Positions 48,831 through 60,308 of a stretch of DNA of 64,000 bases are shown here, one piece after another. How positions within the stretch are numbered: position 1 is the first letter of the stretch; the number at the start of each line of letters is the position of its first letter. This stretch comes from Litsea cubeba (lineage: Eukaryota; Streptophyta; Magnoliopsida; Laurales; Lauraceae), in NCBI GenBank assembly GCA_012931725.1, contig CM022945.1, positions 153,922,766 to 153,986,765 of the forward strand, read 5' to 3'. Below the pieces are notes generated by a model. It was not told where the DNA came from. It worked only from the letters and a program-made list of their open reading frames with translations, and made no database searches. Position numbers and translations under genes: made by a program.

Positions 48831-49681
48831 TGTAGGTGCAGAAAAATATGACCCACAATAATCGGGGTGCCTTACAGGACTTATCCAAATGAAGAAGGTG
48901 ACCTGCTGCCTCAATGCCTGAAAGGGAAGAGCAAACGGTCAGAGGACCCTGGCCTGAGCGGCGCAAGGCTCTCCGATGCCTAAGTCGATCAGTAGGTGAA
49001 CTGGAACAAAGGAAGGAGAAGAAGAAGAGAGGCAGAGTGGCAATGGGTTCTATTTATAGAGAACTGGATGATATCTTGGATGATATTTTGGCGTGGGTCC
49101 CGTGATTTGATAGGGAAGTCATTATCAGCCCACAAAGTAATAAATACGGTCCATTCCAGCCCACTTTGCATTTAATGCCAGTTGGATCAGCCCACATCGC
49201 ATTTAATATGCGTCATGTTGGGCCAGATCGTGTTTGACACCTTTGGCGGTAGAGGTCCCATCGGATCCACCCTCGGGCCTTGTCTTGATTTGGCTTCAGC
49301 CGCTGGATGCCGCCCTGTCAGTGATCTGGCGAAGATTGTGGACGGCTAGATGTCGCATCTGTCTCACTGGCTTGCGCCCCTATTCCTCCACGTGTCTGAT
49401 GGCGTGGCGGGCGAAGGGCGAGAGTGGGGATTCTCCCTTGCTTCGGCTTTCGGCCCGGCTCCTTTGGCCGAGGTCGAGCTCTTAGCCGAGGTGGGCACCT
49501 GGGTAGCCGAGCTCGGCGCTAGCGGCCAGGACCTGCCTGACTTCGGCTGAGGCCCCTATCGTGGTAGCCGAAGCGAGTTTGGTGCCACTTGGATGGCACG
49601 CGGACGGCACGTGAGAATGCTTAGTCCCATCTGATGGTCGTGATTAGCATAATCCTGGAGCTTTGAAAATCTCCCCACACA
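48831..49681 (-). repeat. Element B 3' LTR
   Basis: 851 bp, ends TG...CA on the element strand. Compared with the 5' LTR it lacks about 34 bp near 49045 and differs by scattered single bases. TATA box TATAAATA on - at 49051-49058. Confidence 0.93.
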
Positions 49682-49691
49682 ATTGCCCCCT
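49682..49691 (-). other. Element B polypurine tract
   Basis: On - AGGGGGCAAT directly precedes the 3' LTR, the usual form in Tat-type elements. Confidence 0.75.
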
Positions 49692-49950
49692 AGCTTGTGA
49701 CTTCTTAAGCGCCCTAGCCTTTAGGGGTCAGAAGCTAGCGAACCCGTCTGGAGATGCAGCGATCATTGCCTGATGTCGCTTCAACTTCTCTGAGGCAATA
49801 AATACTTCGTCCTGTCCGTCCTGGGAAATGAACCGGCGGCTACACGTGTAGCTTCTTCACTGACTGCACTGTCTCATTGATGGAACAGGCGCGGATTGCG
49901 AAATCTGTCTCTTCGAATTCGAAAGTGGCGCCCAAAGAGGGTTTCCTTTC

Positions 49951-49958
49951 TATAAATA
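49951..49958 (+). promoter_or_regulatory. TATA box of element B antisense gene
   Basis: TATAAATA on +, about 240 bp before the ATG at 50189 and just inside the 3' LTR. A 5' untranslated intron is likely: GTAAGT at 50107 and acceptor TTCTTTTAG ending at 50186, two bases before the ATG. Confidence 0.6.
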
Positions 49959-50188
49959 GGGTTGTCTCCTTTCTTTCTTTTTTCTGATTTTCTTTGCCCT
50001 TGCCTTCAATTTCTGCTTTGCTCTTCGTCTGTCTTCTCGAGATCTCTCTGGCGAGGACAACCGTAGGACGCGCCCAGATCTATTCTTAACTCGCCCTCCC
50101 GTTTATGTAAGTAACTTCGTGCCCCTGTTTGCTTTTTTTAGGGTTTTCCACCTTTAGGGTTTCTTTCCGCCTTCTTCTTCTTTTAGAC

Positions 50189-52594
50189 ATGGGCACCCCT
50201 AGGTTTCGGTTAGATACGAACGAGGGCATGGCTAGGTTTAGGGCTACTTACAGTATCCCGGAGGGAGTTCGCCTCAGGCCGGTGGATCCCAGCGACTATG
50301 CCATGCGCGGCTGGTCCTGCGGCTGGATGCCGTTCCCTCTGATCTCCGTGATTGAGGGCGGGGTCAGATTTCCTTTGCACCCCCTGCTTAGGGCCTGCCT
50401 TAGCGTCTGGTCGATTACCCCATGCTAGCTGATGCCCAATGGCTTCAAAGTCATCATGGGCATGGCGAAACTGAACGAGATCTTGGGGACCAACCTGGGT
50501 GTCCATGACATCGAGGATGTCTATGATATCTGCAAGGCTGGGGGAGACAATTATTATCTCCGGGTGAAGCAGCGCCGAAGAGGCTTCGTCCTGGCCTTGG
50601 AGGATTCCAGTAAGAATGCCGAGGAAGATCTCTTCTGTGTATCGGGGGACTGGGAATTCGGCGCTGGTGAGGACAGGAGGCTGATGGTCCCTCGCCACCT
50701 CGGGCCCATCCCAAGTACATACTGCTTCTTTCCTCTATTTGTTTTGCTCAACCTCTGTGTTGCCGAGCTGATATTCTTGTTGTTTGTGGTGCAGAACTGC
50801 ACGCGAGGTGACGCCGGGCTGTGAGCGAAGGCTGGAGGAAGAACGTTGACGACCACAAGAAGGTTGAGAGATACAAGAGGCACGAGACCAGATCGACCTG
50901 GAAGCTGCTGGGGTATACGCCGAGGTACCGCGGCCACTATAAGAGAATCGGAGCGGCTCCGGAGGACGAGCCGCAACCTGGTCATCCTCCTGTCACCTTG
51001 GCCGTGCCTGCCGGGGTTCCTTTGATCGATCCCGCCGCGAGCCGAGCTACGTCTGGCGCTGAGGCATCCACTTCTTCTGGGTCGGGGTCGCCGAACTTAA
51101 GGGAGATAGTAGACACTTATTCGTCCGATCAAGAAGAAAGAATGGAGGGAGGCTCAAGAGTGCCCGGTACCAAGGATCTGGCGGCCAAGTTTAGGCGCGG
51201 ATCCTCTTCTTCTACGACACCATCATCTGCCAGCACCCGCGTGGCTTCGGGCTCGGGGGGCGCTGCTGTCACTTCCGTTCCTGCCACCACACCGAGCGAG
51301 GGAGTGCGGAGGCATTCACCGGATCGCCCGAGGGAGGGGTCCCCGCCCAGGAAGAGGTCCAAGGCGGGTGAGAAAGACTCAGGGGCTGAACAGCCCCCAA
51401 AGGGTAAGACACCTACGCGAGCTCCCGGGGGTAAGGCTCCGCCTGAGAAAAGTGCGCCGACTAGCAGAGTGACTGGCGAGGCGGCTCGCGAGCTTGCCGT
51501 CTCGGTAGGGCAAGGGTCCGGATCGGCTTCCGGTCCTCGCACTGCCCCAGCGGCATGGAGACCCAAGATGGAGACGCAGCCCGGGATGCCTCTAAACGTC
51601 GAGGACCGGGTGATGGGGAACTCCGACGTCATTGGAGCCCTCGCAAAAGCTTGTGCCTTGCCGCGTGACATGGAGGTGCACGCGTGGTATGACAGCGAAA
51701 TTCTGTTGGTCTCGGCGATTCAGGCTGATCTTTTGGTAAGTGTCCCCAATGCCTTCCTTTAAGTGCCTCAGTTCGACTGCTTTCATCTGACTTATTTTTC
51801 TTTTTGCAGAACGTGTAGAGGCTCCTGGTAGTGATGGAAAGGAGTGATAAGAACGTCGCGAAGGTCACCCAGCTGGAGTCTGAGAGGGAAAAGCTGAAGA
51901 AGGAGCTGGAGGAACTGAAGAAGAGTAGCGCCGAGGTGACCGCACAGCTGGAAGTAGCTCTGGTCAGCGTCACTGATCTCACGTCGAAGACCCATCAACT
52001 AAAGGGTGATATCTGGACGAAGACCAAGAGGATTGCCGAGCTGGAGTCGGAGCTAGGGCGACGAGGTCTGATACGGCGGCTGAGGTGACGAGGCTGCGCG
52101 GCGAAGTGCTAGCCGGGCGTGCCAAAATCGAAAAGCTGAAGAAAGATAATGCCGGTCTCAAGGCTTCTCTGCTGTTCGAGGCACAGTCTTCTTTTCAGAA
52201 GGGGGTGGACCAGGGCACTGAGGAGTATGAGAAGCAGGTGGAGGAGATCACCTCCATTTTGTTCGAGGATGGGTGCTTGGCCGCACTGAGGCGTGCTGGG
52301 GTTCCCGAAGACCACCTAGTTTATCAGAATTTGCCGAAGTATTCCGACCCAGTCCCTGAGCCGAGCTCCGCACCCCTGGGCGAGAGTGCCCCAGTCGATG
52401 CCCCTGCAGCTGGTCCTGTCTCGGATGGCCCTCCAACTGTTCCGTCTGCCAGTGAGGCCTCATTCGCGCCTCAGGGCGACGCTCCTTCTGCCCCTCCTGC
52501 TGGTGACGCACCAGACAAGGTTGCGGTCGTAGCCGAGACCGTCGGCTCATCAGAGACGGTGATCATACTGGTGGAGTCACCGAAGCCGCTGTAG
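50189..52594 (+). pseudogene. Element B antisense gene: 'putative gypsy type transposon' domain + coiled coil
   Basis: Oriented opposite to the element B pol. Exons: 50187-50714 (ATG 50189, MGTPRF), 50795-51735 and 51810-52594, all GT-AG and in frame. Exon 1 has VRFPLHPLLRACLSVW and MPNGFKVIMGMAKLNEI, typical of the plant family named 'putative gypsy type transposon' (Pfam PF04195, from memory). Exon 2 has KNVDDHKKVERYKRHETRST then a long Ser/Pro/Gly-rich disordered stretch with a basic RPREGSPPRKRSK. Exon 3 is a strong coiled coil (ESEREKLKKELEELKK) with a Pro/Ala-rich tail. Damage: TAG at 50426, TGA near 50811, TAG near 51816 and a frameshift near 52060-52085. Function unknown. Confidence 0.82.
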
Positions 52595-54056
52595 TTATAT
52601 CTTTCTTGCTTTTGCTCTTTGTAATTTTTCCTCTCTTTTTTTTTTGTATGTAACCTTCAGCTCTGTAATATCCTTCATCTTTAATGAAAAACAGAGCTCC
52701 TTTACTTGTGCACTTGTGCTCCATTTTCTCTCTTTCCCTTTCTTTTTTGAGTTCGGCTCTTTTATGCTTGAGTCCGGCTGAGTGCCTTTAATGCGACGTG
52801 ACGTGTGAGCCTTGAGTTGGAGAGAGTACCGAACGATCTTCATAGTTATCTGTGCTGATTCTCCGGATTCTGAAGACCATAAATAGCAGTAAGTGTGGTG
52901 GTATGGCCAATGAGGAAAACGAGCGGATGGTTCCACGTGGCGCCATCGGAACCGCTGGTCAGCATGTAGGAAGACGTGCACCTCACGTAGGGCGTGGGAG
53001 ACCTCGCCTTATAATTTCCTTTGAAGACCGGGCCCATCTTCTTCCTATAAATAGGAATAGCAAGCTCGCCATGGGAGAGAAAAAAGAACCAGGACATCTT
53101 AATTTTTATATAAACATAGGAACCTGTCTCTTTCCGTTAACCAACCTGGCAGCCATGCTCGGTAGAACCTTAGGAACCTTTGACCCGGGTGGAACCCTTG
53201 CACCAGAGGACGGCTTCCTCCGGGAGGGACAGTCTGTCGTAGTCAGCGTACTTTCGGAAGACGATCCTCGTGGACTACGCGCTCTCTGAACGCGGGTCCA
53301 CGGCCAACTCCCTCCGATGCGGTTGCATGGGAATCTTCGCAGCAGTGGGTTGGTGGCGCCCCGCGTGTTCGGGGGTCTTGTTTTCATCCCAAAGGGCCCT
53401 GCGTGGAACCATAGCGTAGGTCTTCTTGTGGGATATCAAGACCTCCGAGCGGCGGGCAGGATCGAGAGGTCCTTGGACCAAGGGGTCTCTTTTTTGCAAA
53501 CTTTGGTCTAACCAACCAAAGGGTATTATAGAGCTCAGTGAGGTTCAGAGTCCCCCAAAGTCTCCAAGCAGTGGACCAGCGAGGATCAGAGTCTTCAAGT
53601 TTCCAATCCAGAGGGTGTTGAAGAGCTCAGGACGCTGAAGACCGAACTGAAGAGTCAGTGAAGATCAGAGCCTCCTAGAGTCTTTATTTCTTTTTTGTTT
53701 TTAGAGGACTGCGAGCCTCCTTACTGTACTTTGCCTTCTTTTCTGTAATCCTTGTAATGAAGTAATTACAATAAATAAAAAGAACAAAGTTTCTGGTCAC
53801 ATGATCTGTGCACAATGTTTCTGTATATTTGCATTCTTTTTTGCCTTTTCTTGTACTGTTTTGTGGTACTTGTATTTTTGTGCTGCTTTTCTACACTCTA
53901 GTGCTTGCACTGCTCTTTCTCTTTCGAAGACTGTCATTGGCCGAAATGGACCGCCATTAACCGAGACGAACTGTCATTTGCCAAGGCGAACCCAGAGTCT
54001 CGAGGATCTCGGCTGTACGAGCCTGAGTTCAGGAACGATCTCGGTGGGTGTATGAA
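52595..54056 (+). other. Element B spacer with promoter-like and poly-A-signal-like sites
   Basis: Downstream of the antisense gene. AATGAAAAACAGAG near 52683 could serve its 3' end. A second TATA-like site, TATAAATAGG (53046-53055), is followed by a frame of about 80 codons ending at 53289. A poly-A-signal-rich end (AATAAATAAAAAG) lies near 53772. No protein recognised; it may be a second short + strand transcription unit. Confidence 0.45.
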
Positions 54057-54403
54057 CCCAGAATTTAGGAAGCGACCGGATGTATGAATCTGAAGCCTCT
54101 TTTAGGGTTAGGGACCCAAAATTTAGGAAGAGACCAATTGTATGAATCCGAAGCCTCTTCCAGGGTCGAGGACCCAAAATTTAGGAAGCGACCGGATGTA
54201 TGAATCCGAAGCCTCTTCCAGGGTCAGGGACCCAAAATTTAGGAAGCGACCGGATGTATGAATCTGAAGCCTCTTCCAGGGTCAGGGACCCAAAATTTAG
54301 GAAGCGACCGGATGTATGAATCCGAAGCCTCTTCCATGGTCAGGGACCCAAAATTTAGGAAGCGACCGGATGTATGAACCCGAAGCCTCTTCCAGGGTTA
54401 GGA
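54057..54403 (+). repeat. Element B tandem repeats between pol and antisense gene
   Basis: Six units of about 58 bp, each with TTTAGGAAGCGACCGGATG, GAATCYGAAGCCTCTTCCAG and GGGACCCAAAA. They occupy the same place as the tandem block in element A but share no sequence with it. Confidence 0.92.
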
Positions 54404-54497
54404 ACCCAAAACTGCCGAACTCAGACAAAGTGAGATGACACAGATTGATGACAGGGCAAACGCTGCTTTCATTAATTCTGAGACTCTCGTTACATTT

Positions 54498-56330
54498 TTA
54501 GAAATAGAATTTCTTCAAGTGGGATGCATTCCATGGTCTCGGCAACGGCTTGCCTTTTAAGTCTTCGAGCTTGTAAGAGGATCGTCCTGCCAGTGAGACC
54601 ACCCTGAACGTGCCATGCCAGTTCGGGGCCAGTTTTCCTTCATTCGGATCTTTGTCAGCTGGTAGGGTCTTCTTCAGAACCAGTTCTCCTATGGAGAAAC
54701 TTCTTTCTCTAACTTTTTCATTGTATCCTCTGGCTAGCCGCTGCTGATAGTCAGTCAGTCGTAGGGCTGCTGCTTCTCGACGCTCGTCCGCTAGGTCCAG
54801 CTCCATCGCCAGGTTTGTCTCGTTTCGGCCCTGGTCGACCAACTCTGTCCTCAGGGTGGGGAGGCCAATTTCTAAGGGAATGACCGCCTCCATCCCGTAG
54901 GCCAGAGAGAAAGATGTCGCTAAGGTGGATCGCCTTGGAGTCATTCTGTATGCCCGCAACACGCTGGGAAGCTCTTCTACCCATCTCCCTTTTGCCTTGT
55001 CCAACCGCTTTTTCAGGCCGTCCAGGATTACCTTGTTAGAAATTTCGGCCTGGTCATTGCTCTGTGGATACGCCAGAGTGGAGTAATGGTTCCTGATGCC
55101 ATGCTCTTGGCAGAAGTTCTTGAAGGATTTGGAGTTGAACTGAGTCTCGTTGTCCGAAATCAGGGTCCTGGGGATGCCGAACCTCGTTATGATGTTCTTC
55201 CACATGAAGTTCTTGGAGTCCCTATCAGTGATGGAGGACAGCGGTTCAGCTTCTATCCACTTCGTGAAGTAGTCCGTAGCAACTATCAGCCATCTCTTGT
55301 TCCCTGGAGCTCGGTGGAGAGGCCCCACAATGTCCAGCCCCCATTGAGCAAAGGGCCATGGACTAGAGAGGGGACTCAGGTCTTGCGCTGGCTGATGAAG
55401 AGAGTGGGAAAACTTCTGGCATTTTTCGCATTTCCTGGCGTATACCTGCGCATCCTTCTGCATGTAGGGCCACCAGTAACCTTGGCTTATAGCCCTATAG
55501 GCCAATGATCGACCTCCGATGTGATTGCCACAGATTCCTTCATGGATCTCATACAGAAAGTTGTTTACCTTGCTCGGATGGACGCATTGGAGGTAAGGAC
55601 CCGTGAAGGATTTTCTGTAGAGTTTGCCTTCGGGAGATAGCCAGAATCGAGCTGCCTTGAGTCTGATTCGGTGGGCTACAATCTTGTCTTCGGGGAGCTG
55701 GTCGTCCTTCAGGTAAGAGATGATTGGATCCATCCAGCTCGGGCCGAGATCAGCACAAAGGACTTGCCGAGGTGAGTGGAGCTCTAGGCCGGATCTTGAT
55801 ATCGATCCAACCTCGACAGTCCTTTTCTTTCCTGCTTTGACAGCGGAGGCCAGGTTTGCAAGCGCATCAGCGTGCTTGTTGGTATCTCTAGAGATTTGCC
55901 TGACCTCGGCTGTCTGGAAATGAGATTGTAGTTTTTTCGCGAGGGCTAAGTAGGCCGCCATCCTGTCGTCCCTGGCCTGGTAGTCTCCAGCGAGCTGGCT
56001 AGTTACCAGTTGCGAGTCGCTGAAGATCACCTGTTGCTGTGCTCCGAGGATTCGAGCGCTGTTCAGCCCTGCTATCAGAGCTTCATACTCCGCTTCATTG
56101 TTTGTTGCTTTGAAGTCCAAGGTGAAGGCTTGCTCTATGACCAGTCCCTCTGGCGATTGGAGGACTGTGCCGGTGCCAGCTCTCTTGGAGGTGGACGAAC
56201 CGTCAACAAAGACCTTCCATGCCGAGGCGGGAGCTTGTTCGACCTCGGTAACTTCAGGCTCATGCCCTATGCCCCCCAGTTCCGTGCCGGGCTAGGTCGG
56301 AGCCTAGCTCAGCGAGACGAACTCTACAAT
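54498..56330 (-). pseudogene. pol: Element B pol: second RNase H and integrase
   Basis: The RNase H begins near 56220 (WKVFVDGSSTSK, TNNEAEYEALIAGL, IFSDSQLV, KHADALANLAS). The integrase has the HHCC finger (H-GICGNH...CEKC), the DDE core GLDIVG, SDNETQF (usually DNGTQF) and NDQAEISN (usually NGQAE), then the C-terminal domain WHGTFRVV ending SHLKKFYF. The frame 56120-54498 is fully open. A stop near 56310 separates it from the upstream part. The two changed Gly positions flank, but do not replace, catalytic acids. Confidence 0.93.
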
Positions 56331-57792
56331 GAAGTCTGCCAGAATCTTGGCTTTGATCGCAGTCCGGGGACGGTATTGAATGTCATACTGCCCCAGTTCG
56401 ACTGCCCATTTTGAGATTTGCCCTGAAAAGTCAGCTTTTTTGAATATAGAACAGAGTGGATCCTCCGTGATCACCACAATGGTGTGGGATTGGAAATAAT
56501 GGGAGAGCTTGCGGGAGGCGCTGACGAGTGCCAATGCGAGCTTCTCCAGCAAAAGGTATCTGGTCTCAGCATCAAGCAGGATCTTGGTTGTATAGTAAAT
56601 TGGTTTTTGGACTCCTTCGTCCTCTCTGATGAGGACGGAGCTCAGCACATGATCCGAGACCGCTAGATATAGATACAAAATCTCCCCCTGAGTTGGGGTA
56701 GAGAGTAAGGGTGGTGAAGACAAATAAGTTTTGAGTACTGCCAATGCTTGGTCGCACTCAGGGGTCTATTGGAATTTTAAGTTTTTTCGCAGAAGCTGAA
56801 AGAAAGGCCGGCACTTATCTGATGATCGGTTGATGAAGTGATTGAGTGCTGCAGCCATGCCTGTAAGCTTCTGGACCTCCTTTATAGTAGATGGGCTCTG
56901 GATGCCCAAGATTACAGTAATCTGGTCCAGGTTGGCCTTTATTCCCCTCCGCGTTACCAGGCTTCCGAGGAACTTGCCAGAAGCTACGCCGTAGGTGCAC
57001 TTGGAAGCATTCAGTTTGAGCTTGAACGCGCGAAGGATGCTGAAGATTTGGGCCAGATCTGCCAGATGGTCGCTGGAGTGCTTGGACTTGACGACCATGT
57101 CGTCAATGTAGACTTCCACTATCTTGCCGAGCTGAGCCTGGAACATCTTTGTCACGAGGCGCTGATATGTTGCCCCCGGGTTCTTCAGCCCGAAGGGCAT
57201 TACCTTGTAGCAATAAGGGCCGCGGGGGGGTTATGAATGCGGTTTTTTCCTCGTCTGGCTCATACATCGGAATCTGATGGTAGCCTCTGTAGGCGTCGAG
57301 GAAGCTCATTCGGTCATGGCCAGCGGTGGCGTCGATCATCTGATCAATCTTTGGAAGGGGAAACTATCCTTAGGGCAGGCCCTGTTGAGATCTGTGAAGT
57401 CCACACGCCCTCCATTTGCCAGTCTTCTTCTTAACCACCACCGTATTGGCCAGCCAGACCGGGTACTGGACCTCCCAGATCGCGCCTGCTTCCAGCAACT
57501 TGTCGACCTCTTTGACTACCGCGTCTGTCTGCTGTAACCCCATCCTTCGGGCTCTCTACACCACTGGCTTGTGGCTGGGATCCACATTCAGCTTGTGGCA
57601 CATGACCTCGGGGTCAACCCCAGGCATTTCGCTCGGGGTCCAGGCGAAGACATCCACGTTCTGCATCAGAAACCTCGAGAGCTCGGCTCTCTCCTCATCA
57701 GGCAGCTGAGTGCCGATCAGGAAAAATCTGTCAGGGTCTGCTGAGTCAAGCCTGACTTCGGCTAGGTCCTCAATACTTTTCTTGTCAGGATC
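56304..57792 (-). pseudogene. pol: Element B pol: RT and first RNase H
   Basis: RT runs from about 57600 with GVDPEVMCHKLNV, VWLANTVVVKKKTGKWR, DAYRGYHQIPM, MPFGLKNPGATYQR (57200) and YIDD near 57110. The first RNase H is at 56744-56304. Broken by TGA at 57790, TAG at 57556, frameshifts near 57400 and 57230, and TGA or TAG near 56763 and 56301. Synthesises element cDNA in the intact family. Confidence 0.92.
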
Positions 57793-58719
57793 TCAGCCGA
57801 TCTCATCTAGACCCTTTGCGAACTGCGCCAGGTTGACACGCTCTGGCTCCTTTTCTCCGGGGACCATGGCCAGCATGCACTGCCTGGCCAGCTGTTGATC
57901 TCCTTCTACCGTGACCACCTCCATCTTGCCTTCCTTGTCTTCAAGTACGAACTTTAGCTTCTGGTGGAGGGAGGAGGGGACTGCTTCCATCTTATGGAGC
58001 CACGTTCTGCCCAAAATAACGTTGTAGGGAGAAGGGGCGTCCACCACCAGAAAGTCGGCCGTCACGGAGGCTCCGCCCACTCGGGTTTCCAGGGTAATTT
58101 TTCCCTTGGGGTAGACTGGTTTGGCGGAGAACCCTATCAGGGGCGCACGGACCTCTGTCAGGTCAGCTTCTGAGAGTTTCATCTTCTTGAAGCACTCATA
58201 GTAGAGGACCTCGAAAGAGCTGCCGGAGTCGACGAGGATCCTCTTCACAGTGATGTCCTTCAACTTCATGGTCAAGAGCAGAGGGTCATTATGAGGAAGC
58301 TGGATTCCCTCCAGGTCTTTGTCTGAGAATGAGTTGGCTGGTCGGTCGCAGCGCGCTCTCTTGGACGCCGGCCCGAGTTCGGCTCTCATCACCTCTTTCC
58401 CATGCGAGGCCCGCCTGGCTTCGGCACGAGCCTGAGGGCTGTCTCGAGCTGAGGGAGAGGGAGCTGAGGGCGCCAGATGGATCACATTGATGATCTTTTC
58501 AGAGTCTTCGCTATCTGGATCCTTAGTCCCGCTCTGATGAACTCGGCTACCGCCGCCGCTGCCGACATCTCCTGCCTTCACGAACTCCGCAAGGTGGCCT
58601 TCCTTGGCAAGCCTCTCCAGGTGATACTTCAGAGTCCTGCACTCCTCGGTCCTATGCCCGTTACCCTTATGGTAGGCACAAAACCTGGTTTGGTCACGGG
58701 TGGAGGGATCGCCTTGCAA
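57793..58719 (-). pseudogene. pro: Element B gag C-terminus and aspartic protease
   Basis: Open frame in phase with gag. Begins with a zinc-knuckle-like CAYHKGNGHRTEEC, then a basic linker. The protease active site is ILVDSGSSFEVLYYE near 58240 (true D-S-G), followed by NVILGRTWLHKMEAVPSSLH, the conserved protease end. Confidence 0.9.
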
Positions 58720-58722
58720 GGG

Positions 58723-60243
58723 TCAAGGCCACTTGAAGAATGGCTTAGTCTTTATCTTGTTCATAACCTGGTGGATCGGCTCCTTGAAGACGATGTTCAT
58801 AGCCTGGTAGGCGTCGGAGGGAGGTCTGGTCCTCCTGCTGCCCCCAGACCCGGACGCCGTAGCTTTCGCCGAACTGGAGACCCAGGCTTGCTTCGGCTCT
58901 TGTTTCTGGAATGGATTCTTACCCCGCTGCTGGGGCTGGTTGCCCCTTTCCTTGGGTTCCGGGCCTTCGTCCTCCCGAGCCCGGATCTCGTCCTCCTCCC
59001 GGGCGACAAAGCGCTTTATCCGGGACATCAAGGCCGGCATGGAGGGAGCGGGGTCTCCAACTAGATCTTTCCGCAGCTCGTGCCCCGGTAATAGGCCATT
59101 CTGGAAGGCGAAAATCGCCACCTCCTCTCTGGTATCCTCGATCTGGCTGTAAATCGCCCAGAACCGCTGGACGAACTGGCCGAGGCTCTCGCCCTGCTTC
59201 ATCTTTAGGGCAAGGATATCAACATCGGTCTTGGGGACGACGCTGTAGGCCTGGAACTTCTTCAGGAAGGAGAGCTGGAGCTCTCTCCAACTAGAAATAG
59301 ACTTCTCCGGTAGAGCGCAGAACCACTTTAGAGGGAGGTCGCTCAAACTGGAGGAGAAGATCTTGCAGTTGAGGTGGCCCTCGTTCCCCCAGATGGACAT
59401 CTTCTGAGAGAAGTGCCGGAGGTGAGCGAATGGGTCAGATAGTCCGTCGTAGGGGACGAACCGCGGGACATAGAACTTCTTGGGTAAGGGAGTTCTCTCG
59501 ATGTCTCGTGTGAAGGGAGAGGCCCCCAGATCGGTGGGGCCACAGATTTCTTGCTGGTCCCGCATCTCCAGGTTATGCTGAAGAGCCAGCTTGATGCGCT
59601 TGTCGAGCCGTTCCTATTCGTCATCCTTCTCTGGTGTCAGTGCTCTTGGCTTTCGCTTCGAATGGCCTCGGCTATGATGGCTATGAGCTCGCCTGTCGCG
59701 GCCACGATGGCTATGGGTGTTGCTCAAGCCTTGGTCGTGGGCCTGGCTGTGCTTCTGATCCAAAAGGGCTCTCAGATCCTCGCGGGTGTGCTGGACTACC
59801 TTGCTCTGGACAGCTCTCTTCTCGCCTTGGGGCTCTGAGGGCTGCCTTAGCGAGGCATTTTGCACCGCTCTTAGTTGCTGCTGGAGCTGGCGGATTATTC
59901 GCTCCTGCTTCTGGAGGAGAGCGTTTTGAGCTGCGATGTCTCCTCCATCATCAGGGGGTTGCACATGGCGTGGCTCTTCCACTGCTGCAGCTTTGCCTTT
60001 AAGAGGGCGCTCACGTCGACGCTCGTCCCGTCGGGGAGGCATGACTTCCTCGTCAGAGAGCGAGATCTCAAGCCCCTCTTGGAAGGGAACTTCGACGAAG
60101 GGACGCGAGCCTACGCGCTCTTCGCCTGCAGACGCGCCATGCACCGTTCCGGACCATTCCTGAGGAGGGACGTCCGTCGACGGGCCCGGACGCTCGAGTC
60201 TTTCTCTCAGGGACTCTCCGCCCTTCTTAGCTTTCGGAGGCAT
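58723..60243 (-). pseudogene. gag: Element B gag
   Basis: ATG at 60243 (MPPKAKKGGESLRERL), 48 bp after the primer site. The N-terminal 209 codons are charged, with a Gln-rich helix and an Arg/His/Ser-rich end. TAG at 59614 interrupts; the same frame continues to 58723 with the capsid domain (PLPKKFYVPRFVPYDG, DPFAHLRHF, LKMKQGESLGQFVQRF). TGA at 58720 separates it from the protease part. With read-through the whole gag-pro-RT start is one frame. Confidence 0.9.
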
Positions 60244-60290
60244 GGTTTCTGGGAAGATTGAGAAGGTTGGGAAAGTTGGGATAATGCTTT

Positions 60291-60306
60291 CCCACAGACG
60301 GCGCCA
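60291..60306 (-). other. Element B primer-binding site
   Basis: On - TGGCGCCGTCTGTGGG starts two bases after the 5' LTR. The first nine bases fit the 3' end of plant tRNA-Asp; the rest departs, so the tRNA is uncertain. Confidence 0.7.
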
Positions 60307-60308
60307 AT

